Below are positions 57,862-64,000 of a stretch of DNA of 64,000 nucleotides, in pieces. A program made the translations under genes and the position numbers. The DNA comes from JALYUA01 sp039933215 (GTDB lineage: Bacteria > Acidobacteriota > Thermoanaerobaculia > UBA5066 > Gp7-AA6), in contig JBDTOO010000004.1 in assembly GCA_039933215.1 (NCBI GenBank), positions 41,658-105,657 on the forward strand. Reading direction: 5' to 3'. The notes beneath the pieces were generated by a model. That model ran no database searches. It was not told where the DNA came from and worked only from the letters and a program-made list of their open reading frames with translations. Each line of letters begins with the position of its first letter. Within the stretch, counting starts at the first letter, position 1.

Positions 57862-58845
57862 CTAAGCGGGAACGGGGTTCTGTTTGTCTCGCCGCATCGC
57901 CTCGATTTCCGGCGGCAGCGGAAAGAAGACGTCTTCGGGAACGACCAGGACTTCGCGGACTTCCGTGGCGCCGAGCTCCCGCAGGTAGCGGATGATGCCC
58001 TCGACGAGGACCTCGGGAGCGGAGGCGCCCGACGTGACCCCCACGGAGGCGACGCCATCGAGCCACGCCGGATCCACTTCCGAGACGTCGTCGACCAGAT
58101 GGGCACGGGCGCCGACGAGCTCGGCCTCTTCGACGAGGCGGTTCGAGTTCGAAGAATTGCGAGAGCCGACCACGAGGATGACGGACGCTTCGCGGGCGAT
58201 CGCCCGGACGGCGAGCTGGCGGTTCTGCGTGGCGTAACAGATGTCCGCTTTGGCCGGTCCCTGGATGCCGGGGAATCTCCGGCGGAGAGCGTCGACGATC
58301 GGGCGGGTGTCCTCGACCGAGAGCGTGGTCTGCGTGAGGAAGGCGACTTTCTCGCCGGGGAGGACGTCGACGCGCGCGACGTCCTCGACCGTCGACACGA
58401 GCGACATCCGGTCCGCCGCTTCGCCGAGCGTTCCCTCGACCTCTTCGTGGTTCGGGTGACCCACGAGGATGATGCGGAAGCCCTGGCGCGCGAACCGGAT
58501 CGCCTCGAGGTGCACCTTCGTCACGAGCGGGCACGTCGCGTCGATGACGCGGAGACCGCGGCGCGACGCCGACTTGCGGACCTCGGGCGAGACCCCGTGA
58601 GCCGAAAAGACGACCGTCGCGCCGTCCGGAACCTCGGAGAGCTCGTCGACGAAGCGCACGCCGCGCTCCTCGAACCGGCGGACGACGTGGCGGTTGTGGA
58701 CGATCTCCTTGCGGACGTAGAGCGTTCCGCCGACCGCCTCGAGCGCCAGCTCGACGATGTCGATCGCCCGCACCACGCCGGCGCAGAAACCGCGCGGCGA
58801 GGCGAGGATGATCCGGGCCGGATAGGAGGGATTCGGAGCGCTCAT
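57862..58845 (-). CDS. ispH: 4-hydroxy-3-methylbut-2-enyl diphosphate reductase
   Basis: A 327-residue IspH. Three iron-sulfur cysteines are visible: C21 in SPRGFCAGV, C105 in IDATCPLVTKVH and C203 in DICYATQNRQ. HNRHVVRRFEERG, FSAHGVSP, VGHPNHEEVEG, SRNSSNSNRL and VGVTSGASAPE are standard. It performs the last step of the MEP isoprenoid pathway, making IPP and DMAPP, the precursors of the polyprenyl carriers used elsewhere in the window. ATG 58845 overlaps the zinc-ribbon gene's stop (ATGA). Being in an operon behind a TetR regulator is unusual for a housekeeping gene. Confidence 0.96.
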   Translation of the reverse strand: MSAPNPSYPARIILASPRGFCAGVVRAIDIVELALEAVGGTLYVRKEIVHNRHVVRRFEERGVRFVDELSEVPDGATVVFSAHGVSPEVRKSASRRGLRVIDATCPLVTKVHLEAIRFARQGFRIILVGHPNHEEVEGTLGEAADRMSLVSTVEDVARVDVLPGEKVAFLTQTTLSVEDTRPIVDALRRRFPGIQGPAKADICYATQNRQLAVRAIAREASVILVVGSRNSSNSNRLVEEAELVGARAHLVDDVSEVDPAWLDGVASVGVTSGASAPEVLVEGIIRYLRELGATEVREVLVVPEDVFFPLPPEIEAMRRDKQNPVPA

Positions 58846-59039
58846 AAGCCTCGGAATTCTACTCTCCGGGGTGCGGTGCCGGGGAGCGCGGTCGCGGGTC
58901 GGGCGCGCTCCTCGCGGCGGAAGAGGGAATGCTCGATCCCGCAGGCTTCGCAGAGGGTTTCTCCCGACTCCGGCGAGCGAGGGCAGGGCGCGTTCGCGCA
59001 GACCCGCGCCGCGCGGTCCGGGGAGTCCCGGGATGTCAT
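58842..59039 (-). CDS. Small zinc-ribbon-like protein
   Basis: A 65-residue protein lying between tetR and ispH, overlapping each by ATGA. Four cysteines are arranged CANAPC...CEAC, consistent with one zinc site. The C-terminus is basic and probably disordered. No family is recognised. Its strict coupling to both neighbours argues that it is a real gene, perhaps a regulatory or iron-sulfur accessory protein. Confidence 0.6.
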   Translation of the reverse strand: MTSRDSPDRAARVCANAPCPRSPESGETLCEACGIEHSLFRREERARPATALPGTAPRRVEFRGL

Positions 59040-59707
59040 CGCGCGGCCTCCTTCGTTCTCCGGGCGGGCGGCTCGCGGCGGCTCGGCACGGGCGCCGCGG
59101 CGGGCGCCAGGAGGTAGTGGAGCAGCTCGCGCTCGCAGCGGTCGCGGTAGGCCTCGAAGCAGGCCTCCGGATTCTCCTCGGCCAGCCACTGGAGCATCAG
59201 GCCGTCGAAGACCGCCCGAAGCGTCGACGCGGTTTCGCCCGCGTCGCGCAGCAGGAAGACGCCCCGGCGGATCCCCTCCTCGACGATGCCCCGATCGATC
59301 TCCCGGCAGCCCGCGTAGAAGCGCTCGCCGATCCGCCGGAACGACTCGTGCCGGGACGCGAGCCCGCAGAAGTCGACGTAGGCGCGGAAGAACGCGCGGT
59401 TCTTCGAGGGCGACGGAAAGATGAGGGCGACGAGCGCCCGGATCTTCGCGACGGGGTCGGAGGCTCCGGCGACGGCCTCGCGCATCCGCGCGTGGATCGA
59501 GTCGATCAGCCAGGAAAAGAGCTCGCGAAAGAGCTCGTCCTTGGAGTCGAAGTAATAGAGCGTGACGCCCTTCGAGACCCCGGCTCGGACGGCGATGTCC
59601 TCGAGAGTGACGCTCGAGAAGCCTCGCTCCGCGACTTCGCGAAACGCGGCCTTCAACAGGACGAGGCGGCGCTCCCCCTCGCGGGCGGTGCTGGACACGG
59701 GCGCCAT
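59036..59707 (-). CDS. TetR-family transcriptional regulator
   Basis: A 223-residue regulator. The N-terminal helix-turn-helix (about 13-60) reads FSSVTLEDIAVRAGVSKGVTLYYF when joined from two runs (FSSVTLEDIAVRAG, VSKGVTLYYF), then DSKDELFRELFSW. A helical ligand-binding domain follows with a tail rich in Pro/Arg. The FadR/BetI-like character suggests a fatty-acid or acyl-CoA ligand, but this is not proven. The stop overlaps the zinc-ribbon gene, and an inverted repeat typical of TetR operators overlaps its promoter, indicating autoregulation together with the downstream operon. Confidence 0.88.
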   Translation of the reverse strand: MAPVSSTAREGERRLVLLKAAFREVAERGFSSVTLEDIAVRAGVSKGVTLYYFDSKDELFRELFSWLIDSIHARMREAVAGASDPVAKIRALVALIFPSPSKNRAFFRAYVDFCGLASRHESFRRIGERFYAGCREIDRGIVEEGIRRGVFLLRDAGETASTLRAVFDGLMLQWLAEENPEACFEAYRDRCERELLHYLLAPAAAPVPSRREPPARRTKEAAR

Positions 59708-59713
59708 TCTATC

Positions 59714-59727
59714 TGACCGGTCGGTCA
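59714..59727. promoter_or_regulatory. TetR operator-like palindrome
   Basis: The plus strand reads TGACCG-GT-CGGTCA, a perfect 6-bp inverted repeat with a 2-bp spacer. It lies 7-20 bp upstream of the tetR start codon and 40 bp upstream of the divergent moaD start. Sites of the form TGACCG/CGGTCA are recurrent TetR-family operators. It probably represses tetR, the zinc-ribbon gene, ispH and SDR, and possibly affects moaD. Confidence 0.7.
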
Positions 59728-59767
59728 GGAGGCAACGGGCCGGCGTCCGGGGCCTTAAGATCGCGCC

Positions 59768-60013
59768 ATGACGATCCGGCTCCTCTTCTTCGCCTCCTTC
59801 CGCGACGTCGCCGGCCGCGACGGCGAGGAGCGGGACATCCCCGCCGGGACCCTCGTCTCCGCCCTCTGGCGCGAGCTCGTCGGCGAGATGCCCGCGCTCG
59901 CTCGAACCGGCGCGATGCCGCCGGCGGCGGTCAACTGCGAGTACACGAGCCCCGACACGGTCCTCGCGGACGGCGACGAGGTCGCGTTTCTCCCCCCCGT
60001 CGCGGGCGGTTGA
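59768..60013 (+). CDS. moaD: Molybdopterin synthase sulfur carrier subunit
   Basis: An 81-residue beta-grasp protein. TIRLLFFASFRDVAGRDGEE gives the first strands, DGDEVAFLPPVAGG the C-terminus with the di-glycine that receives thiocarboxylate sulfur. The length is typical for MoaD. The stop overlaps the moaE start (TTGA). It acts in molybdenum-cofactor biosynthesis, delivering sulfur to precursor Z with MoaE. Confidence 0.93.
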   Translation: MTIRLLFFASFRDVAGRDGEERDIPAGTLVSALWRELVGEMPALARTGAMPPAAVNCEYTSPDTVLADGDEVAFLPPVAGG

Positions 60014-60456
60014 GCCTCGCCGGGACCTCGCCGATGCACCTGACGAGGGAACCGATCGACCTCGCTCCTTTGCTCGCCGCGGTCCGGCCCTCCGACGGGG
60101 GCGTCTGCGTCTTTCTCGGCGTGGTGCGCGACAACAGCGGCGGGCGGGGAACGGTCTCGATCGAATATGAGGCCTACGGCGAGATGGCCGAATCCGAGAT
60201 GGAGCGCATCGCCGGCGGCCTCGCCCGCGAATGGCCCGACGCGCGGGTCGCGATCCGGCATCGGGTCGGCGTCCTCCGGGTCGGCGAGGCGTCGGTCGCC
60301 GTGGTCGCGTCCGCCCCCCATCGCGGCGACGCGTTCGCCGCGTGCCGCGCCGCGATCGACCGGATCAAGACGTCCGTCCCGATCTGGAAGAAGGAGCTCC
60401 ACCCGGACGGCAGCTCCGACTGGGTGGACCCGAGCCGGGAAAGGAGAGAGGGGTGA
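60010..60456 (+). CDS. moaE: Molybdopterin synthase catalytic subunit
   Basis: A 148-residue MoaE. FLGVVRDNSGGRGTVSIEYEAY as two runs (FLGVVRDNSGGR, TVSIEYEAY) is the family core. HRVGVLRVGEASVAV and the catalytic lysine segment IKTSVPIWKKE are both intact. It converts cPMP to molybdopterin with MoaD. The TTG at 60010 is coupled to the moaD stop; ATG 60034 is an alternative that would remove eight residues. A repeat-rich gap follows. Confidence 0.93.
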   Translation: MSLAGTSPMHLTREPIDLAPLLAAVRPSDGGVCVFLGVVRDNSGGRGTVSIEYEAYGEMAESEMERIAGGLAREWPDARVAIRHRVGVLRVGEASVAVVASAPHRGDAFAACRAAIDRIKTSVPIWKKELHPDGSSDWVDPSRERREG

Positions 60457-60779
60457 GGAGTGAGAGGTGACAGGTGACCGGTGACAGGTGACAGCAGAGA
60501 GGAGAGAGGTCAGCGGTGAGAGGAAGAGGTGGTGCTGATGGCCGGCCCGCTGACATAGTCAGATAGAGGGTCGCGAAGCGTTTCCTCGATTTTCAAGGAG
60601 AAAAGCGCCGGCGATCCCGTTGACGAAGTCTTGAGCGCTCCGCGCGCTGAGCGGGCAGAGTCAGTGTCCGAGCAACAGACTGCCGTCACCTGTCACCCGG
60701 GCACGCGGTCACCGGATCCCCGGGTCTGCCGTCACCTGTCACCTGTCACCCGTCACCTCTCCCCTCTCCCCTCCACCTC
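60451..60779. repeat. Intergenic GTGACAGGT repeats, inverted arms
   Basis: The gap between moaE and mgtE (about 340 bp) contains no credible gene. Its left arm (60451-60515) is built of gtgag, gaggtgacagg and tgaccggtgaca units. Its right arm (60728-60779) carries the reverse complement (cacctgtcacctgtcacccgtcacct then ctctcccctctcccct, here in two runs). A third short copy lies near 60681-60698. The arms could pair over roughly 45 bases with a 210-bp loop. The loop itself shows nothing recognisable. Confidence 0.75.
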
Positions 60780-60795
60780 CCTTAAGATCATCAGA

Positions 60796-62151
60796 ATGTC
60801 CGTCGCCAAGCTCATCGGGCCCGACATCGAGGAGCTCATCCGCGAGAGCCCCCGGGAGCTCGCCGCGGCGGTCGCCGATCTCCATCCCGCCGACCTGGCG
60901 GAGCTCCTCGAGGATCTTCCGCGCGAGGACCGCCTCGTCCTCTTCGAGGCTCTTCCCCCGGACCAGGGCTCCGCCGTCCTGTCGGAGCTGAAGGGCGAGA
61001 GCCTCCGCCTGATCCTCCATCAGGCCTCGCCCGAGAAGCTGGGCCCGGAGCTCGACCGCCTGCCCGCCGACGAGGTCACCTTCCTTCTCGAGCACCTGAC
61101 CCAGCGCCAGCGCGAGGCGCTGCTCGCGCGCATGTCGCCGCGCGACGCGGCGGAGGCCGAGCGGCTGCTCCGCTACGCCCCCCGTACGGCGGGCCGGCTC
61201 ATGTCCGAGAAGTTTCCGCGGATCCGCGGCGAGTGGACCGCCGCCGAGACTCTCGAGCACCTGAAGAAAATCGACCCCGAGGTGGAAACGCTCCAGAGCC
61301 TCTACGTCGTCGACGAGCACGATCACCTGATCGGATACGTCTCCCTGCGGAAGCTCTTCTCCGTCGCCCCCGCCCGGAAGATCGCCGACGTCATGGAGAA
61401 GTCCGTCAAGGCCGTGCAGACGGACACCCCCCAGGAGGAGGTCGCGCGGCTCGTCTCCAAGTACGACGTGCACGCGATCCCCGTCGTCGACGAGTCGAAC
61501 CGGCCGCTCGGCATCGTCACCGTCGACGACGTCATCGACGTGCTCATCGAGGAGCAGACGGAGGACATGCTCCACCTCGCCGGCGCGCCCACGGACGCCG
61601 CGACCGACAGTTATTTCGCGAGCAAGCCCTGGCGCAACGTGCGCGCCCGGTTCAACTGGCTCCTTCTTCTCTTCGTCACGGAGACCCTGACAGGGACCGT
61701 GCTGCGCCATTTCGAGAGCGAGCTCGCGCGGGTCGTGGCGCTCTCCTTCTTCATCCCGCTGCTCATCGGGACCGGCGGAAACTCGGGATCCCAGACCGTG
61801 ACCACCATCGTCCGCGGCCTCGCCATCGGCGAGATCAAGCTGCGGGACTTCTGGCGGGTCGTCGCGCGGGAGGCCGGAAGCGGCTTCGCGCTCGGTGTTC
61901 TCCTCGGGATCGTCGGATTCGGCCGCGCGATGCTCTGGAACTCGAGCAATCTGCCCCTGGCGATCACGGTCGGCGTGAGCATTCTGGTCATCATCACCTG
62001 GGCAAACGCCGTCGGGGCGACCATCCCGATGCTCGCAACGGCGCTGAAGATCGACCCCACGATCATGTCCGCCCCGCTCATCGCGACCCTCGTCGACGCC
62101 ACGGGCCTGTTCATCTACTTCGCGATCGCCCGCTCGATCCTGAAACTCTGA
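60796..62151 (+). CDS. mgtE: Magnesium transporter MgtE
   Basis: A 451-residue MgtE. The N-terminal helical domain contains LHPADLAELLEDLPREDRLVL (about 26-46, in two runs LHPADLAELLED and LPREDRLVL). Two CBS domains follow (about 135-255, SLYVVDEHDHLIGYVSLRKL and AIPVVDESNRPLGIVTVDDV). Five membrane helices end the protein, with IGTGGNSGSQTVTTIVRGLA, the MgtE selectivity motif. It is a Mg2+-gated Mg2+ channel in the inner membrane. ATG 60796 was chosen; the frame stays open upstream into the repeat region but lacks MgtE features there. I see no M-box riboswitch. Confidence 0.93.
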   Translation: MSVAKLIGPDIEELIRESPRELAAAVADLHPADLAELLEDLPREDRLVLFEALPPDQGSAVLSELKGESLRLILHQASPEKLGPELDRLPADEVTFLLEHLTQRQREALLARMSPRDAAEAERLLRYAPRTAGRLMSEKFPRIRGEWTAAETLEHLKKIDPEVETLQSLYVVDEHDHLIGYVSLRKLFSVAPARKIADVMEKSVKAVQTDTPQEEVARLVSKYDVHAIPVVDESNRPLGIVTVDDVIDVLIEEQTEDMLHLAGAPTDAATDSYFASKPWRNVRARFNWLLLLFVTETLTGTVLRHFESELARVVALSFFIPLLIGTGGNSGSQTVTTIVRGLAIGEIKLRDFWRVVAREAGSGFALGVLLGIVGFGRAMLWNSSNLPLAITVGVSILVIITWANAVGATIPMLATALKIDPTIMSAPLIATLVDATGLFIYFAIARSILKL

Positions 62152-62220
62152 GAAGCCGGCCCCTTTGATAGGATTCCCGATTCGCCGCGGCTCCGGCTGC
62201 GGCGTCCATGAGGAGGAACC

Positions 62221-63057
62221 ATGAGCACCCCCGCCAAAACCCGCGACTGGACGAGCGCCGAGCTCGAAAAACCGGTCGTCAACTACCGCGCCGAGAACGG
62301 GATCGCCGTCGTCGAGATGGACGACCCGCCGGCCAACACCTACACGTACGCGATGATGCGCCAGCTGGACGAGGCCATCCTCAAGGCACGCTTCGACGAC
62401 GACGTCCACGTCATCCTCCTGCGCGGCAAGGGCGACCGCTTCTTCTCCGCCGGCGCGAACATCGGGATGCTGAACGCCGTTACGCCCGGCTTCAAGTATT
62501 TCTTCTGCCTCCACGCGAACGAGACGCTCCTGCGGCTCGAGCACACGCCGAAGCTCGTGATCGCCGCGCTGAACGGCCACACGGTCGGCGGCGGCCTCGA
62601 GATCGCCATGGCGGCGGACCTGCGCATCGCGCGCAAGGACGCGGGCAAGATCGGCCTGCCAGAGGTCACCCTCGGCGTCCTCCCGGGGACGGGCGGGACC
62701 GCGCGGCTCGCGAAAATGGTGGGCAAGTCGAAGGCGATCGAGCTGATGGTCGTCGGGAACACGTTCTCGTTCGAGGAGGCGCTCGACCTCGGCATCATCA
62801 ACCAGCTGATCGACGCGTCTCCCGAGGAGTGGTGGGAGCAGATCATGGACTACGCGCGGCAATTCGTTCCGCCGAACAAGGCATCGAAGGCGGTCGGCCG
62901 CATCAAGCGCTCGGTCCAGAGCGGATGGGATCTTCCCCTGGAGTCCGCGCTCGCCGTCGAGCGAGAGCTGCAGCAGCTTCTCTTCCAGAGTGAGGACGCG
63001 AAGGAAGGCATCGCCGCGAACCAGGAGAAGCGGGTCCCCAAGTTCAAGGCCCGGTAA
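62221..63057 (+). CDS. Enoyl-CoA hydratase/isomerase (crotonase family)
   Basis: A 278-residue crotonase. RFFSAGANIGML forms the oxyanion pocket, and GHTVGGGLEIAMAADLRIA and GLPEVTLGVLPGTGGTARL carry the two glutamates needed for hydratase action. The ribosome site AGGAGGAA is directly before the ATG. It probably hydrates enoyl-CoA in fatty-acid or aromatic-acid breakdown. The aldehyde dehydrogenase that follows suggests a catabolic pair, although 129 bp separates them. Confidence 0.92.
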   Translation: MSTPAKTRDWTSAELEKPVVNYRAENGIAVVEMDDPPANTYTYAMMRQLDEAILKARFDDDVHVILLRGKGDRFFSAGANIGMLNAVTPGFKYFFCLHANETLLRLEHTPKLVIAALNGHTVGGGLEIAMAADLRIARKDAGKIGLPEVTLGVLPGTGGTARLAKMVGKSKAIELMVVGNTFSFEEALDLGIINQLIDASPEEWWEQIMDYARQFVPPNKASKAVGRIKRSVQSGWDLPLESALAVERELQQLLFQSEDAKEGIAANQEKRVPKFKAR

Positions 63058-63186
63058 CGCCGATCCGCGGTTCCGCCCCAGCGCGGGGAGGGGGGGCCGT
63101 GGGGCCGCGGCGCCGGTCCAACTCCGGGACCGGCACCGGAACCGCCGGCGTCTTCGACGACACGAACCGAAAAAGACGGGAACCTC

Positions 63187-64000
63187 ATGACTGAAACCGC
63201 GACCACCGATTTCCGCAGCGAGCTCTTCATCGACGGGGCGTTCGCCCCCTCCGTTTCGGGCAAGACGTTCGAGACGAGCAACCCGGCCACCGGCGAGCCG
63301 CTGGCGCAGGTCGCCGAAGCGGGCCGCGAGGACCTCGACCGCGCGGTCGCGGCGGCCCGGAAGGCGTTCGAGAGCGGGCCGTGGGCGGCGATGAAGCCGC
63401 GCCAGCGCGGCCGGATCCTGCTCCGGGCGGCCGATCTCCTCGCGTCGCGCGCCGACGCCTTCGGGCGCGTCGAGACGCTCGACAACGGAAAGCCCATCTT
63501 CGAGTCCGCGAAGATCGACATGCCGGCCGCCGCCGAGTGCCTCGCTTACTTCGGAGAATCCGCCGACAAGCTCTACGGGGACACCCATCCCTCGCGCACC
63601 GACGCGTTGCTCATGACGCTGCGCGAGCCGATCGGAGTCGTCGGGGCGATCACCCCCTGGAACTTCCCGCTCCTGCAGGCCATGTGGAAGATCGCACCGG
63701 CGCTCGCGCTCGGCAACACCGTCGTGCTGAAGCCCGCCTCGGTCACCCCGCTCACGGCCCTTCTCTTCGCGGAGCTGCTCACGGAGGCCGGTCTGCCTCC
63801 CGGCGCATTCAACGTCATCACGGGCCCGGGAGCGACGGTCGGGGCAGCGATGGCCGAGCATCCCGACATCGACAAGATCTCCTTCACGGGAGAGACCGAG
63901 ACCGGCAAGTCCATCCTGCGAGCCGCCGCGGGGACTCTGAAGCGCGTCTCGATGGAGCTCGGCGGCAAGTCGCCGAACGTCGTCTTCGCGGACGCGGACC
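63187..64000 (+). CDS. Aldehyde dehydrogenase, truncated by window end
   Basis: An open frame from ATG 63187 that runs off the end of the window (271 codons visible). FIDGAFAPSVSGKTFETSNP, PWNFPLLQAMWKIAPALALG, KPASVTPLTAL, ITGPGATVG, SFTGETETGKSI and MELGGKSPNVVFADAD are the standard ALDH motifs through the general-base glutamate. The catalytic cysteine lies beyond the window. It is likely NAD(P)-dependent; substrate unknown. With the crotonase it may serve acyl or aromatic aldehyde catabolism. Confidence 0.93.
   Translation, partial: MTETATTDFRSELFIDGAFAPSVSGKTFETSNPATGEPLAQVAEAGREDLDRAVAAARKAFESGPWAAMKPRQRGRILLRAADLLASRADAFGRVETLDNGKPIFESAKIDMPAAAECLAYFGESADKLYGDTHPSRTDALLMTLREPIGVVGAITPWNFPLLQAMWKIAPALALGNTVVLKPASVTPLTALLFAELLTEAGLPPGAFNVITGPGATVGAAMAEHPDIDKISFTGETETGKSILRAAAGTLKRVSMELGGKSPNVVFADAD

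Noticed and set aside
60516..60727. Possible magnesium riboswitch before mgtE
   Set aside because: No M-box-like conserved core could be found by eye; a covariance-model search with the M-box family would settle it.
60739..63861. 1040-codon minus-strand frame
   Set aside because: Antisense to mgtE, crotonase and ALDH genes, whose motifs are unmistakable; the product is low in recognisable structure.

Overview
The window is a high-GC (about 70 % by eye) bacterial chromosome segment, densely coding, with a Gram-negative envelope programme: type IV pili, O-antigen-type ABC export, Lol/FtsX-like transport and undecaprenyl-phosphate sugar chemistry. Codon bias, four-base start/stop overlaps and the gene set suggest a member of Acidobacteriota (Thermoanaerobaculia/Holophagae-like). 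That placement is an inference; a Myxococcota or Gemmatimonadota origin cannot be excluded from sequence reading alone. No rRNA, tRNA, CRISPR array or intact transposase was found.

Region 1 (1-23187) is a type IV pilus locus. A minus-strand operon fimT/gspH - pilV - pilW - pilX - pilY1 - FxLYD-like protein runs from 11402 down to 1827. It is preceded by a candidate sigma-54 promoter and followed by a hairpin and then a sigma-54 response regulator (369-1736). Divergently, a HEAT-repeat/PilT fusion ATPase and a second PilT run on the plus strand. They converge on a PilS/NtrB-like histidine kinase, prepilin peptidase and a YfhO-like membrane protein. Three major-pilin genes follow. Two encode identical mature pilins within a 470-bp near-perfect duplication, and the first has a textbook sigma-54 promoter and its own Rho-independent terminator.

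Region 2 (17770-39407) is rich in polytopic GT-C/YfhO-type membrane proteins. They are interleaved with two dolichol-phosphate-mannose-synthase-like GT2 enzymes (one fused to a methyltransferase), an STT3-like oligosaccharyltransferase candidate and an M20 peptidase. The set looks like a lipid-linked sugar and protein/envelope glycosylation system beside the pilus genes. PilY1 carries a long mucin-like Thr/Pro tract that would be an obvious acceptor.

Region 3 (39443-48478, minus strand) is one tightly coupled operon: wzm, wzt, PAP2 phosphatase, arnB, a GT-C protein, arnC, arnA split into separate formyltransferase and decarboxylase genes, and arnD. It should make undecaprenyl-phosphate 4-amino-4-deoxy-arabinose and export a polysaccharide. 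No recognisable arnT or arnE/F is present.

Region 4 (48578-64000) holds an ABC ATPase, a FtsX-type permease and an AttH-like protein (an AttEFGH-like unit) interrupted by a 144-bp element with 15-bp inverted ends. It then holds an amino-acid permease, a HAD hydrolase, a CADD-family (p-aminobenzoate-forming) protein, a TetR - zinc-ribbon - ispH - SDR operon, moaD-moaE, mgtE behind a repeat-rich 340-bp gap, an enoyl-CoA hydratase and a truncated aldehyde dehydrogenase.
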